A stretch of 64,000 nucleotides of DNA from Arthrobacter sp. 24S4-2 (GTDB lineage: Bacteria > Actinomycetota > Actinomycetes > Actinomycetales > Micrococcaceae): NCBI RefSeq assembly GCF_005280255.1, contig NZ_CP040018.1, positions 4,650,001-4,714,000 on the forward strand. The letters are read 5' to 3'. Shown here in pieces: positions 16,802-25,769 of the stretch (position 1 is the first letter of the stretch; the number at the start of each line of letters is the position of its first letter). A model generated the notes under the pieces. The model saw nothing but the letters and a program-made list of their open reading frames with translations, made no database searches and was not told the DNA's origin. The translations under genes and the position numbers were made by a program.

Positions 16802-18250
16802 ATGGCGAACCCGAGCCCCGGAAATTCGATCACCCTGCGCGTAGAAGCACCGTCCAGCTTTACCGCGACGAGCGAGCTGGCCGCCGCCGTCGGAGCTGCC
16901 GGCGCAGCCATCACCGCCCTGGACGTCACCGAGTCCCACCACGAGACCCTGGTTGTGGACGTCACCTGCAACACCACCGACGACGAACACGCCGCCCGCG
17001 TCAAGGACGCCCTGAACGCGCTCGACGGCGTCACGGTCCAGCACGTTTCCGACCGCACCTTCCTGATGCACCTCGGCGGCAAGCTCGAGGTCGTTCCGAA
17101 GGTTGCCCTCCGCAACCGCGACGACCTTTCCCGCGCCTACACCCCAGGCGTCGCCCGGGTCTGCCTGGCCATCGCGGAGGACCCCTCAGCGGCCCGCAAC
17201 CTCACGGTCAAGCGCAACACAATCGCCGTCGTCACCGACGGCTCCGCCGTCCTGGGCCTGGGCAACATCGGTCCGGCCGCCGCACTCCCCGTCATGGAAG
17301 GCAAAGCCGCCCTCTTCAAGCAGTTCGCTAACGTGGATGCATGGCCGGTCTGCCTGGATACCCAGGACACCGAGGAAATCATTAAGATCGTCAAGGCGCT
17401 CGCCCCTGTTTATGGCGGGGTGAACCTCGAGGACATCGCCGCCCCGCGCTGCTTTGAGATCGAAAACCGCCTCCGCGAGGAACTGGATATCCCGGTCTTC
17501 CACGACGACCAGCACGGCACGGCAATCGTCACCCTGGCTGCCCTGGTCAACGCCCTGCGCGTCGTCGGCAAGAAACTGGATGAGGTCAGGATCGTCGTCT
17601 CCGGAGTCGGCGCCGCAGGCTCGGCCATCATCCAGCTCCTCAAGGCCCAGGGTGCGCAGCACATCATCGCCGCCGGCCGCTCAGGCGCCATCCACTCCGG
17701 CGCGGAATACGGCGACCAACACCGCAGCTGGATCGCGGCCAACACCAACGAGGAAGGCTTCTCCGGGACCCTGCATGAGGCACTCGTGGGGGCGGACGTG
17801 TTCATCGGCGTCAGCGCCCCGCACGTGATCGGCGAGGAGCAGGTGGCCGCAATGGCACAGAAGGCGATCGTATTCGCCATGGCCAACCCCACACCGGAAA
17901 TCGACCCGGTGGTAGCGTCAAAGCATGCGGCAGTGGTGGCTACGGGGCGCAGCGACTTCCCCAACCAGATCAACAACGTACTGGCCTTCCCGGGATTCTT
18001 CCGCGGGCTGCTGGATGCCGGCGCCTCGGACATCACACCGGACATGCTGGTTGCCGCAGCGGAGGCGATTGCCAACCGCGTGGCGGACGATGAACTCAAC
18101 GCCAGCTACATCATCCCCAGTGTCTTCGACCCGCACGTTGCCGCCGACGTGGCAAGCGCCGTGGCAAATGCGGCGCATGCGAACGCATCCAAAACCGCCG
18201 CAGCTCCGTCAGCCGCCGCAGCCGCAAACCTAGAACCCGCCAACGCCTGA
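16802..18250 (+). CDS. NAD(P)-dependent malic enzyme with N-terminal ACT-like domain
   Basis: Oxidatively decarboxylates malate to pyruvate, draining the malate produced from glyoxylate. Residues 1-75 look like an ACT-type ligand domain (ITLRVEAPSSF, then VDVTCNTTDDEHAARV). The malic N-domain follows (LSRAYTPGVARVC, VTDGSAVLGLGNIG, HDDQHGTAIVTLAAL) and then the NAD-binding domain (VVSGVGAAGSAII). ATG 16802 with AGGAGA eight bases upstream is preferred to a longer frame. The Ala-rich C-terminal tail is unusual but harmless. Malate synthase follows 26 bases later. Confidence 0.9.
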   Translation: MANPSPGNSITLRVEAPSSFTATSELAAAVGAAGAAITALDVTESHHETLVVDVTCNTTDDEHAARVKDALNALDGVTVQHVSDRTFLMHLGGKLEVVPKVALRNRDDLSRAYTPGVARVCLAIAEDPSAARNLTVKRNTIAVVTDGSAVLGLGNIGPAAALPVMEGKAALFKQFANVDAWPVCLDTQDTEEIIKIVKALAPVYGGVNLEDIAAPRCFEIENRLREELDIPVFHDDQHGTAIVTLAALVNALRVVGKKLDEVRIVVSGVGAAGSAIIQLLKAQGAQHIIAAGRSGAIHSGAEYGDQHRSWIAANTNEEGFSGTLHEALVGADVFIGVSAPHVIGEEQVAAMAQKAIVFAMANPTPEIDPVVASKHAAVVATGRSDFPNQINNVLAFPGFFRGLLDAGASDITPDMLVAAAEAIANRVADDELNASYIIPSVFDPHVAADVASAVANAAHANASKTAAAPSAAAAANLEPANA

Positions 18251-18276
18251 TTCGCAGCCTAGAAAGGACCCGGACA

Positions 18277-19875
18277 ATGGCTCTCTCAGTCACAGACCCG
18301 CAGCCGATTGCACGAGCAGAGGAAATCCTCACCCCGAAGGCCCTGGCCTTCGTCGAGGAACTCCACAAGCGGTTTGCGGGCACCCGCGCCGAACTCCTCA
18401 AAGCCCGCGTGGCCAAGCGCGAGCAGGTAGCCCGGACCGGAAAGCTTGATTTCCTGCCGGAAACCAAGGATGTCCGCGAGGGCGACTGGAAGGTTGCGCC
18501 GGCGCCTGCCGCGCTGCAGGACCGCCGCGTGGAAATGACCGGCCCCGCGTCGCCGGCCAAGATGGCCATCAACGCCCTCAACTCCGGCGCCAAGGTGTGG
18601 CTGGCCGACCTCGAGGATGCCAGCACGCCCACCTGGGCCAACGTCATCGACGCGATCCTGAACCTGCGCGACGCTGCCACCGGAACCCTGAGCTACACCT
18701 CGCCCGAGGGCAAGGAATACCGGCTCCGCACGGATGCGCCGCTCGCCGTCGTCGTGGCACGGCCCCGTGGCTGGCACATGGACGAACGCCACCTCCTGCT
18801 CGACGGCGAACACACCGTGGGCGCGCTGGTGGACTTCGGCCTGCACTTCTTCCACACCGCCAAGCAGCTTCTCCTCAACGGCCAGGGCCCGTACTACTAC
18901 CTGCCCAAGATGGAGAGCCACCTCGAGGCGCGCCTCTGGAACGAAGTGTTCGTCTTCGCGCAGGACTTCCTGGGCATCCCGCAGGGCAGCATCAAGGCCA
19001 CCGTGCTGATCGAAACCATCCCTGCGGCATTCGAGATGGACGAAATCCTGTACGAACTCCGCGACCACGCCGCCGGGCTCAACGCCGGACGCTGGGACTA
19101 CCTGTTCAGCATCATCAAGTACTTCCGCGACGCCGGAGCGGACTTTGTGCTTCCGGACCGTGCCACAGTGGCCATGACGGCGCCGTTCATGCGCGCCTAC
19201 ACGGAGCTGCTGGTCAAGACGTGCCATTACCGCGGCGCCTTTGCCATGGGCGGCATGGCCGCCGTCATCCCCAACCGCCGCGAGCCCGAGGTCACCGCCC
19301 AGGCGTTCGAGAAGGTCCGCGCAGACAAGACGCGCGAGGCCAACGACGGCTTTGACGGCTCCTGGGTGGCCCACCCGGACCTGGTGCCTGTGTGCCAGGA
19401 AGTGTTCGATTCGGTCCTGGGCGAGCGCCCCAACCAACTGGACAAGCAGCGTCCCGAGGTCAGCGTCACCGCGGACCAGCTGCTGGACATCGCCTCCGCC
19501 GACGGCACGGTCACGGAGGCCGGGCTGCGCCTGAATCTCTACGTCGCCGTCGCGTATACGGCTGTGTGGATCTCGGGCAACGGCGCGGTGGCCATCCACA
19601 ACCTGATGGAAGACGCCGCCACGGCCGAGATCTCCCGTTCGCAGGTCTGGCAGCAGATCCGCAACGGAGTGGTCCTGGCTGACACCGGCAACACCGTCAC
19701 GCGCGAACTGGTCAGCACCATCCTTGCCGAGGAAACCGCGAAGCTCCGCGGCGAGGTGGGAGAGGAAGCATTCGCCAAGTACTATCTCCCCGCCAGCGAC
19801 CTGATCGCTGACATCTGCCTGTCGGAGGACTACACGGACTTCCTCACCACCCCGGCTTACGAACTGGTGGGCTGA
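18277..19875 (+). CDS. aceB: malate synthase A
   Basis: Condenses glyoxylate with acetyl-CoA to malate; in this context it uses glyoxylate released from ureidoglycolate. The 532-residue length matches the A isoform. Motifs include DLEDASTPTW, ARPRGWHMDERH, GPYYYLPKMESHLEARLWN, ETIPAAFEMDEILYELRDHAAGLNAGRWDY and DGSWVAHPDLV with the catalytic Asp region. GAAAGGA precedes the ATG. It lies in an apparent operon with malic enzyme, DUF6986 and ureidoglycine aminohydrolase. Confidence 0.95.
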   Translation: MALSVTDPQPIARAEEILTPKALAFVEELHKRFAGTRAELLKARVAKREQVARTGKLDFLPETKDVREGDWKVAPAPAALQDRRVEMTGPASPAKMAINALNSGAKVWLADLEDASTPTWANVIDAILNLRDAATGTLSYTSPEGKEYRLRTDAPLAVVVARPRGWHMDERHLLLDGEHTVGALVDFGLHFFHTAKQLLLNGQGPYYYLPKMESHLEARLWNEVFVFAQDFLGIPQGSIKATVLIETIPAAFEMDEILYELRDHAAGLNAGRWDYLFSIIKYFRDAGADFVLPDRATVAMTAPFMRAYTELLVKTCHYRGAFAMGGMAAVIPNRREPEVTAQAFEKVRADKTREANDGFDGSWVAHPDLVPVCQEVFDSVLGERPNQLDKQRPEVSVTADQLLDIASADGTVTEAGLRLNLYVAVAYTAVWISGNGAVAIHNLMEDAATAEISRSQVWQQIRNGVVLADTGNTVTRELVSTILAEETAKLRGEVGEEAFAKYYLPASDLIADICLSEDYTDFLTTPAYELVG

Positions 19876-19878
19876 GGC

Positions 19879-21153
19879 ATGGCAGCACCCTCCGGATCAC
19901 TCACCCCAAACGATCTGGCGCAGATCGACGCGCGGCTGGCCGCCACGGACCAGCTCCTGGAGCGCAACTATCCGGGCGACGACGGCTCCCGCCAGCCCGT
20001 GCATACCGTGTATGTACCGGCTGACCGTTTCGCGCCGTCGTTAGCTTCTGACTGGGGCACCCAGGCGCTGGCGGTGGCGGACGCCCACGGCGGCCTGGAT
20101 CGCCTGGGCCACCTGCTGGGCCAGGACGCGGATCTCGCCGAGGCAGTCGCGTCCCGTGTCCAGGCGAAGCTGGAACGCGAACCCATCGAGGACCTGCGCC
20201 TGGACTTCGAGGACGGGTTCGGGGACAGGGGCGACGACGCCGAGGACGCCGCCGCTGTTGCTGCGGCTTCCGCCGTGGCCGCCGCCGCTGCGGCCGGCAG
20301 CGCCCCGCCGTTTATCGGCATCCGCTTCAAGTGCTTCGAGGCGGCCACCCGCGCCCGCGGCCTTCGCACGCTGGACCTGTTCGTCTCGGGCCTGGCCGCG
20401 GCCGGCGAACTGCCCAAGGGCCTGATCCTCACGCTGCCCAAGGTCACCACCGTGGCGCAGGTCCAGGCCATGGACTTCGCCGTCTCGCGGCTGGAGGAAG
20501 TCCACTCCCTTCCGGCGGGCCGGCTGCGGTTCGAGGTGCAGGTGGAGACGCCGCAGCTCATCCTCGGCCCGGAAGGCACGTCGCCGGTGGCACAGCTTCC
20601 GCACACCGTCCCGGGCAGGATCAGCGGGCTGCACTACGGCACGTACGACTACTCCGCCTCGCTGCAGATCTCGGCGGAGTACCAGTCCATGGAGCACCCC
20701 GTGGCCGACTTCGCCAAGGAAGTCATGCAGCTGGCGGTGGCCGGGACCGGCATCCGCTTGTCGGACGGTTCCACCAACATCATCCCGGTGGGCGACAACG
20801 TGGAGAACGCGTGGCGCCTGCACGGCCGGCTGGTGCGGCGTTCCTTGGAACGCGGCTTCTACCAGGGCTGGGACCTGCATCCGGCCCAGCTGCCCAGCCG
20901 TTTCGCGGCCACCTACGCGTTCTACCGCCAGGGGCTGCCTGCCGCGGCGGCCCGGCTGCGCAACTACGTGGAACGCACCGAGGGCGGGGTCATGGACGAA
21001 CCCGCCACCGCCCGGGCGCTGGCCGCATTCGTGCTGCGCGGCGTCCAGTGCGGCGCCGTGGGCGCCGAAGACGTCCAGGCGCTTGCCGGCGTCGGAATCC
21101 CCCAACTGACCGGCCTTGCGCACCCGCGGCTGGCACACTCCACTTCGAAGTAA
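19879..21153 (+). CDS. DUF6986 protein, HpcH/HpaI aldolase-like fold
   Basis: A 424-residue protein of the actinobacterial DUF6986 family, related to the citrate lyase beta/aldolase TIM-barrel superfamily. Likely active-site elements are LRLDFEDGFGDRGDD (metal-binding acid pair), IGIRFKCFE, TLPKVTT, RFEVQVETPQ (Glu) and LHYGTYDYSAS. It starts three bases after malate synthase, so it is co-translated with it. An aldolase or lyase acting on a glyoxylate adduct is a reasonable guess, but no reaction is established to my knowledge. The Ala-rich stretch near residue 130 is low complexity. Confidence 0.75.
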   Translation: MAAPSGSLTPNDLAQIDARLAATDQLLERNYPGDDGSRQPVHTVYVPADRFAPSLASDWGTQALAVADAHGGLDRLGHLLGQDADLAEAVASRVQAKLEREPIEDLRLDFEDGFGDRGDDAEDAAAVAAASAVAAAAAAGSAPPFIGIRFKCFEAATRARGLRTLDLFVSGLAAAGELPKGLILTLPKVTTVAQVQAMDFAVSRLEEVHSLPAGRLRFEVQVETPQLILGPEGTSPVAQLPHTVPGRISGLHYGTYDYSASLQISAEYQSMEHPVADFAKEVMQLAVAGTGIRLSDGSTNIIPVGDNVENAWRLHGRLVRRSLERGFYQGWDLHPAQLPSRFAATYAFYRQGLPAAAARLRNYVERTEGGVMDEPATARALAAFVLRGVQCGAVGAEDVQALAGVGIPQLTGLAHPRLAHSTSK

Positions 21154-21163
21154 GGATCCCACG

Positions 21164-21976
21164 ATGGGCAAGTACTACTACCCCCAGGGCGGCCTGCCGC
21201 CGCAGACCCACCTCACCACGGAGCGGGCCATTGTCACGGAGGCCTACACGGTCATCCCCAAGGGCGTCATGACCGACATCGTGACCAGCAACCTGCCTGG
21301 GTTCTCCAACACGCGGTCCTGGATCATTGCCCGGCCGATCTCCGGCTTTGCCACCACGTTCTCCCAGCTGATCGTTGAGATCGGCCCGGGCGGCGGTGCT
21401 CCCAAGGCCGAGTTCGAGGCAGGCGTTGAAGGCGTTGTCTTCGTCACCAAGGGCAAGGTCAACCTGACCCTCGACGGCGAACTGCACCAGCTTGAGGAGG
21501 GCGGCTACGCCTACCTGGCTGCCGGTTCCACCTGGGGACTGGAAAACGTCTCGGACGAAATCGTTTCCTTCCACTGGATCCGCAAGGCCTACGAGCGGCT
21601 CGAGGGTTACGCGGCCAAGTCCTTCGTCACCAGTGACGCGGAAGTCGAAGCCGGCGCGATGCCCGATACCGACGGCGTCTGGAAGACCACGCGCTTTGCG
21701 GACCCCAACGACCTGGCGCACGACATGCACGTGAACATCGTGACGTTCCAGCCGGGCGGTGTGATCCCGTTCCCGGAAACCCACGTCATGGAACACGGCC
21801 TGTACGTCCTGGAGGGCAAGGCCATGTACCTGCTCAACAACGACTGGGTGGAGGTGGAGGCAGGCGACTTCATGTGGCTGCGCGCCTTCTGCCCGCAGGC
21901 CTGCTACGCCGGCGGCCCGGGCCAGTTCCGCTACCTGCTGTACAAGGATGTCAACCGCCAGATCCGCCTGACGTAG
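21164..21976 (+). CDS. allE: (S)-ureidoglycine aminohydrolase
   Basis: A bicupin Mn-dependent enzyme of 270 residues that converts (S)-ureidoglycine to (S)-ureidoglycolate and ammonia. Start MGKYYYPQGGLPPQTHLTTERA, then SNLPGFSNTRSWIIARP, and the second cupin with MHVNIVTFQPGGVIPFPETHVMEHGLYVLEGKAMYL carrying the metal His/Glu ligands. AAGGAT precedes ATG 21164, eleven bases after the DUF6986 stop. It is the last gene of the unit and is followed by a terminator. Confidence 0.93.
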   Translation: MGKYYYPQGGLPPQTHLTTERAIVTEAYTVIPKGVMTDIVTSNLPGFSNTRSWIIARPISGFATTFSQLIVEIGPGGGAPKAEFEAGVEGVVFVTKGKVNLTLDGELHQLEEGGYAYLAAGSTWGLENVSDEIVSFHWIRKAYERLEGYAAKSFVTSDAEVEAGAMPDTDGVWKTTRFADPNDLAHDMHVNIVTFQPGGVIPFPETHVMEHGLYVLEGKAMYLLNNDWVEVEAGDFMWLRAFCPQACYAGGPGQFRYLLYKDVNRQIRLT

Positions 21977-22012
21977 TCCCAGCTGGTTCCACCCGCACGG
22001 AGCAACGCCGAG

Positions 22013-22054
22013 ATCGCCGGAAGCCTGCCAATTCGCCGCGGCGCTTCCGGCGAT
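22013..22054 (+). terminator. hairpin after allE
   Basis: A perfect 12-bp stem (22013-22024 with 22043-22054) encloses an 18-base loop and is followed by TTCGCG. It ends the malic enzyme-allE unit. The motif TTCCGGCGA repeats just downstream. Confidence 0.55.
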
Positions 22055-22133
22055 TTCGCGCGTTTCCGGCGAATGGGGCTGATGCCGTGGCCGGATCCGC
22101 CGGCCCTTGACGCGTCCGGACGGGCTGAGGAAC

Positions 22134-23297
22134 ATGAATTTCGTGGCTTGGATTCGCACCCTGCCGTTCCGGCTCGTGGCCGCAGCCACGGCGGTGGCGC
22201 TCGCGGCTTTAACGGGCGGCTGCACCGCGGCCCCGGATCCCCCGGAGCAGCTCACGTCCCTTGCCCGCCTGTCAGAGGCGCTGGAAGGGTTCGGGAACAG
22301 GATGCTCGACGACGGCGCCCCCGCCGTCCTGATGCAGGCCAAAGTGCGGGGCGAGGAGTGGTCCCGGGCTTCCGGCGTCCGGCGCCTGGAGGGCCAGGAG
22401 CCCGTCGACATCCGCGATCCCCTGCATGTAGGGAGCGTGACGAACAGTTTCGTGGCAGTGTCCGTCCTGAAGCTGGCGGCGGAAGGAAAGCTGGGGCTGG
22501 AGGACCCCGTGAGCAAGCACGTGCCGGACTTCGACAGCATCATGCATCCGCCCGGACCGGTCACGATCCGACAGCTCCTGCAGCACCGGTCAGGGATGCC
22601 GGACTACATCATCCCGCTGCTTCAGCAAGGCAGCCTGAAGGAGGTGCTGGCGACGAGCAGGAGCGACCGCGAGCTGCTCGCCCTGGCCGCGACCCGGCGC
22701 TGGGAGGGGAAGCTGGCCCAGGGGTTTGAATACTCGAATTCGAATTATGTGGCTCTGGGCATGGTGGTGGAACACCTTCGCGGCAGGCCCATCGCCGAGG
22801 TGCTGCGCTCCGATATCGTGGAGCCGCTCGGGCTGGAGGCAACGTGGCTTGCTGCACCCGGTCCGCCCCCGGTGTCCGTGGTCCACGCCTACATCACCAT
22901 CTTCGGCGAGCGCCTGGACGTGACCTATCCCGCGCTCCACTCCGGCTCGGCCGCCGGCGGCCTCGTGTCAACGGTCGGTGACCTGAACACGTTCTATGCG
23001 GCGCTTCTGCAGGGCCGGCTGATCCCCGCTGCCATGGTCGCGGAAATGCAGAGCCCGCTTTACGCCCGGTACGGCCTGGGCATCCAGCGCTGGAACGATA
23101 CCTGCACCAACAATTTCTACTACGGCCATGCCGGTGACACTGTGGGCTACGGAACCATTTCGATGTCCAGCGCCGACGGTACGCGCCAGGCATCGGCGTC
23201 GCTCTCCTACCCTCCGGCACCGTTCGGCTTCGCCGACAACGGCATCGTGGACGAGATGGCCGGCGTGGTGGAGGAGGCGCTCAACGCCAGCTGCTAG
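22134..23297 (+). CDS. beta-lactamase-fold serine hydrolase, lipoprotein, altered SxxK motif
   Basis: A class C beta-lactamase/D-Ala-D-Ala carboxypeptidase-type protein of about 387 residues, exported by a signal peptide ending in a lipobox-like LTGGC near residue 32. YSNSNY supplies the YxN motif and HAGDTVG the HxG motif. The nucleophile region reads HVGSVTNSFVAV, where the family has SVTK; the general-base Lys is replaced by Asn. This predicts lost or changed catalysis unless the base is misread. ATG 22134 is favoured over an in-frame TTG at 22107. Confidence 0.75.
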   Translation: MNFVAWIRTLPFRLVAAATAVALAALTGGCTAAPDPPEQLTSLARLSEALEGFGNRMLDDGAPAVLMQAKVRGEEWSRASGVRRLEGQEPVDIRDPLHVGSVTNSFVAVSVLKLAAEGKLGLEDPVSKHVPDFDSIMHPPGPVTIRQLLQHRSGMPDYIIPLLQQGSLKEVLATSRSDRELLALAATRRWEGKLAQGFEYSNSNYVALGMVVEHLRGRPIAEVLRSDIVEPLGLEATWLAAPGPPPVSVVHAYITIFGERLDVTYPALHSGSAAGGLVSTVGDLNTFYAALLQGRLIPAAMVAEMQSPLYARYGLGIQRWNDTCTNNFYYGHAGDTVGYGTISMSSADGTRQASASLSYPPAPFGFADNGIVDEMAGVVEEALNASC

Positions 23298-23611
23298 GAC
23301 CGCCGGCGGCCCAGGATGTAGCCGGTCCGGAAAGTAAGCACCAGCAACCCGGCGCCGGCCAGCATGAAGCCTGCCTTGGTCTGGGCGCTGAGGAAGAAGA
23401 GGCCACCCGAAACAAGAGCCTGTGAGGACAGCGGCGCATGGGCGACCCAGCCGAACGACTCCTGGCCCCTTCCTGTGACGGCGAGGAGTGCACCCGCAAT
23501 GGCGAGGAGAGCACCCGCGGTCAGGAGAGCCAAGGCAGCGAGCGGCATCGCAATCCCCGCGGTCCGGGTGGTACGGGCGGGCCGCCGGTCATCATCCCCC
23601 AATGAATCCAT
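23294..23611 (-). CDS. small membrane protein
   Basis: A 105-residue protein with a charged, hydrophilic start (MDSLGDDDRRPARTTR) and two to three hydrophobic segments, one of them LAALALLTAGALLAIAGALL. It is not assigned to a family. Its stop codon and that of the convergent serine hydrolase share the palindrome CTAG, so the two genes overlap tail to tail by four bases. The ATG at 23611 is chosen after an AAGGGTGG site. Confidence 0.6.
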   Translation of the reverse strand: MDSLGDDDRRPARTTRTAGIAMPLAALALLTAGALLAIAGALLAVTGRGQESFGWVAHAPLSSQALVSGGLFFLSAQTKAGFMLAGAGLLVLTFRTGYILGRRRS

Positions 23612-23672
23612 GGAGCCACCCTTTCGCCGGAGCGGCTCTTCTTGTGGGACGGGTCGGGACGTAGAGTGAAGC

Positions 23673-24590
23673 ATGCCCACCGCAGCCGGCGAGGTTCTGA
23701 CAAACTATCTGGCACAAGAGCTTAAAGAGCTCAAGAACCAGGAACCACTGGTGCGGCAGGAAATACCGGACTCTGTTCATCAGATGCGGATGTGCGCCCG
23801 CCGGCTGCGGTCTGTGCTGGCCACCGGGAAGAAGCTCCTCGACGACGGCGCTGTCACCGACGTGCGGGCGGAACTGAGGTGGCTCTCCGAGGTGCTTGGC
23901 TCAGCGAGGGATCCCGAGGTTATCCACGACCGGCTCCGGGATCTGCTTGCCAGCGAGCCGGATGCCTTGGTCTTTGGCCCGGCTGCACAGCAGATCGGCA
24001 AGGAACTCGATTCCGCCTCCGCAGCCGGCCACCGCGCCGTTCTTGAGGCCCTCGACGGCGCCCGCTATGCCAGCCTCGTCGCCCGCCTTGAGGAGCTGGT
24101 GACGGCCGTTCCGCTACCCGCAAAGGCCGCTCGTAGCGCCCGCAAGACCATGCTGAAGCTCGTGGCCAAGGACGCCGCGAGGGTCCGGCGCAAGGTCTGC
24201 GACCTGACGGAACACTCCAACGGCGGCAGCCCCGCAGCCGGCCCGGGCCACCAGGGTTCGGCGGGCCACCAGGGTTCGGCGCACGACGCGGGCCTTCACG
24301 AGGTCCGTAAGGCTGCTAAACGGCTCCGGTACGCCGCCGAGGCTGCCGCGCCGGTGGCGGGGAAGAAAGCCGCCACGATGGCCACGCACGCCCACAATCT
24401 GCAGAAGATCCTTGGCCTCCACCAGGACAGCGTGGTGGCCCGAAACCTGCTGGCTGATCTTGGCACCCGGGCCTTCCGCAGCGGCGAGAGCGGCTTCACG
24501 TACGGCCGGCTGCACGCCCGGGAGGAAGTCCTGGCGCACCGGTCCGAGGCCGAATTCCGAAAAGCCTGGAAGAAGTTCCCACGGGACTAA
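23673..24590 (+). CDS. CHAD domain protein
   Basis: A 305-residue CHAD (conserved histidine alpha-helical) protein, expected to bind polyphosphate through paired helices rich in His/Arg/Lys. The two signature motifs are VHQMRMCARRLRSVL near residue 36 and LHEVRKAAKRLRYAAE near residue 208. Between them is a flexible loop containing a duplicated GHQGSA unit. No CYTH domain is fused. TAGAGT five bases before the ATG resembles a leaderless-transcript -10 box. Confidence 0.85.
   Translation: MPTAAGEVLTNYLAQELKELKNQEPLVRQEIPDSVHQMRMCARRLRSVLATGKKLLDDGAVTDVRAELRWLSEVLGSARDPEVIHDRLRDLLASEPDALVFGPAAQQIGKELDSASAAGHRAVLEALDGARYASLVARLEELVTAVPLPAKAARSARKTMLKLVAKDAARVRRKVCDLTEHSNGGSPAAGPGHQGSAGHQGSAHDAGLHEVRKAAKRLRYAAEAAAPVAGKKAATMATHAHNLQKILGLHQDSVVARNLLADLGTRAFRSGESGFTYGRLHAREEVLAHRSEAEFRKAWKKFPRD
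24246..24281 (+). repeat. 18-bp perfect tandem duplication inside the CHAD gene
   Basis: Two identical 18-bp units (24246-24263 and 24264-24281) encode GHQGSA twice in the linker between CHAD motifs. Copy number could vary between strains without breaking the frame. Confidence 0.85.
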
Positions 24591-24593
24591 AGG

Positions 24594-25295
24594 CTAGGGC
24601 CTCGTGGCGAGTTTGCCTATCGCGCTGTCGCGCAGGTTTGTCAGGAGATCCCGCGGACTTTCACGGATCTCCACAGCTCCGGCCTCCAGCAGCTCTGCCG
24701 CGCCGGTGCCGCCACAGGTCAGTCCGATCGTGGGAATTCCCAGCCTGGCCGCGGCGTAGACGTCCCACACGGCATCGCCCACGTACACCACATCCCCGGC
24801 CTGCAGCCCGGTAGCGTCCAGGGCGGCCTCCAGGATGTCCGGATCCGGCTTGCTTCTCTTGGCATCGTTGGCGCTGGTGGCGGCATGGATAAACGAATCG
24901 GCGCGCAACGTGGAACGCAGCGCCTGAAGGTCCTGCTCGCGGGCTGAGGATGCCAGCGCGACGGCGAAGCCGCTTTCATAGCACTGGGCCAGGAGGTCCC
25001 GCGCCCCGTCAAAGGCACGCAACGCCGGCCAGAAGGTGGAAAACACCGCGCCATGGGCGGCCATGATGGATGCATCCCGCGATGTGTCGCGGCCCGGCGG
25101 AAGCAGTCGGTTCAGCAACTTGTCCCCGCCCATACCCACCGAACGGTGGATGGACGCCATGGGGATATCCAGCCCGGCCTGCCGGAACGCCTGCCACCAC
25201 GCCACTGTGTGGAGGTAGGAGGAATCCACCAGGGTTCCGTCGACATCGAAAAGCACGCCGAGTTTTCGCCTGCCGCGGGATCCGTTAGTCGGCAT
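24594..25295 (-). CDS. HAD superfamily hydrolase
   Basis: A phosphoglycolate-phosphatase/beta-phosphoglucomutase-like HAD enzyme of 233 residues. Motif I is LFDVDGTLVDSS, the alpha-helical cap follows, motif II is VALASSA, the Lys is in AKRSKPDPDI and motif IV is VYVGDAVWDVYAA. The substrate is unknown. It converges on the CHAD gene with a three-base gap. Confidence 0.85.
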   Translation of the reverse strand: MPTNGSRGRRKLGVLFDVDGTLVDSSYLHTVAWWQAFRQAGLDIPMASIHRSVGMGGDKLLNRLLPPGRDTSRDASIMAAHGAVFSTFWPALRAFDGARDLLAQCYESGFAVALASSAREQDLQALRSTLRADSFIHAATSANDAKRSKPDPDILEAALDATGLQAGDVVYVGDAVWDVYAAARLGIPTIGLTCGGTGAAELLEAGAVEIRESPRDLLTNLRDSAIGKLATRP

Positions 25296-25341
25296 GGCCG
25301 CCTTTGCTGTCAGTGATGCTTGCCGTCAGTGTTTCGTGCCG

Positions 25342-25652
25342 TCAGTGATGCGTGCGCGCCCGTTTTTGCCCGGTGACCCCCGTGGGCCGGCCGGAGCCAA
25401 GTACGCCGATGTTTTTCGGCGATTTGATGTGCTGGCGGACCGGCGGCTGTTTGAGGGGCTCGGAGTCCTGGCTGACGCTCAGGTCCCGGATCAGCCCGGT
25501 TCCTGCGATCTCCCGTGCTTTGACCACGCCGGCGGCGGCTGCCCGTTTGGTCGGAAATGTCACCGAGATGGCCATCAGGTTTCCGGCTCCGTCGATGAGC
25601 TTGACGCGGTAGCCGCCATCGGGGCATCAACCAGCTCGAAATGTCCAGCCAT
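25342..25652 (-). pseudogene. YegP/DUF1508-like protein, one frameshift
   Basis: Strong GGAGGAG before ATG 25652 starts MAGHFELVDAP, which then shifts frame. The next frame continues DGGYRVKLIDGAGNLMAISV and TKRAAAAGVVKAREIAGTG, the beta-strand/helix repeat of DUF1508 (YegP) proteins, then a basic, variable tail. One extra G in the four-G run at 25621-25624 restores a ~103-residue protein. Function is unknown in the family. Confidence 0.65.
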
Positions 25653-25769
25653 TGCAACTCCTCCGTTTGTCACCCCAATATGAGGTATTAGTAAGTATAC
25701 TTACCTATACGCTTTACGGAAGTCCCGAGCGACTGACAAGCCCAAATCACTCAGGCCTGCGGACGGGCG

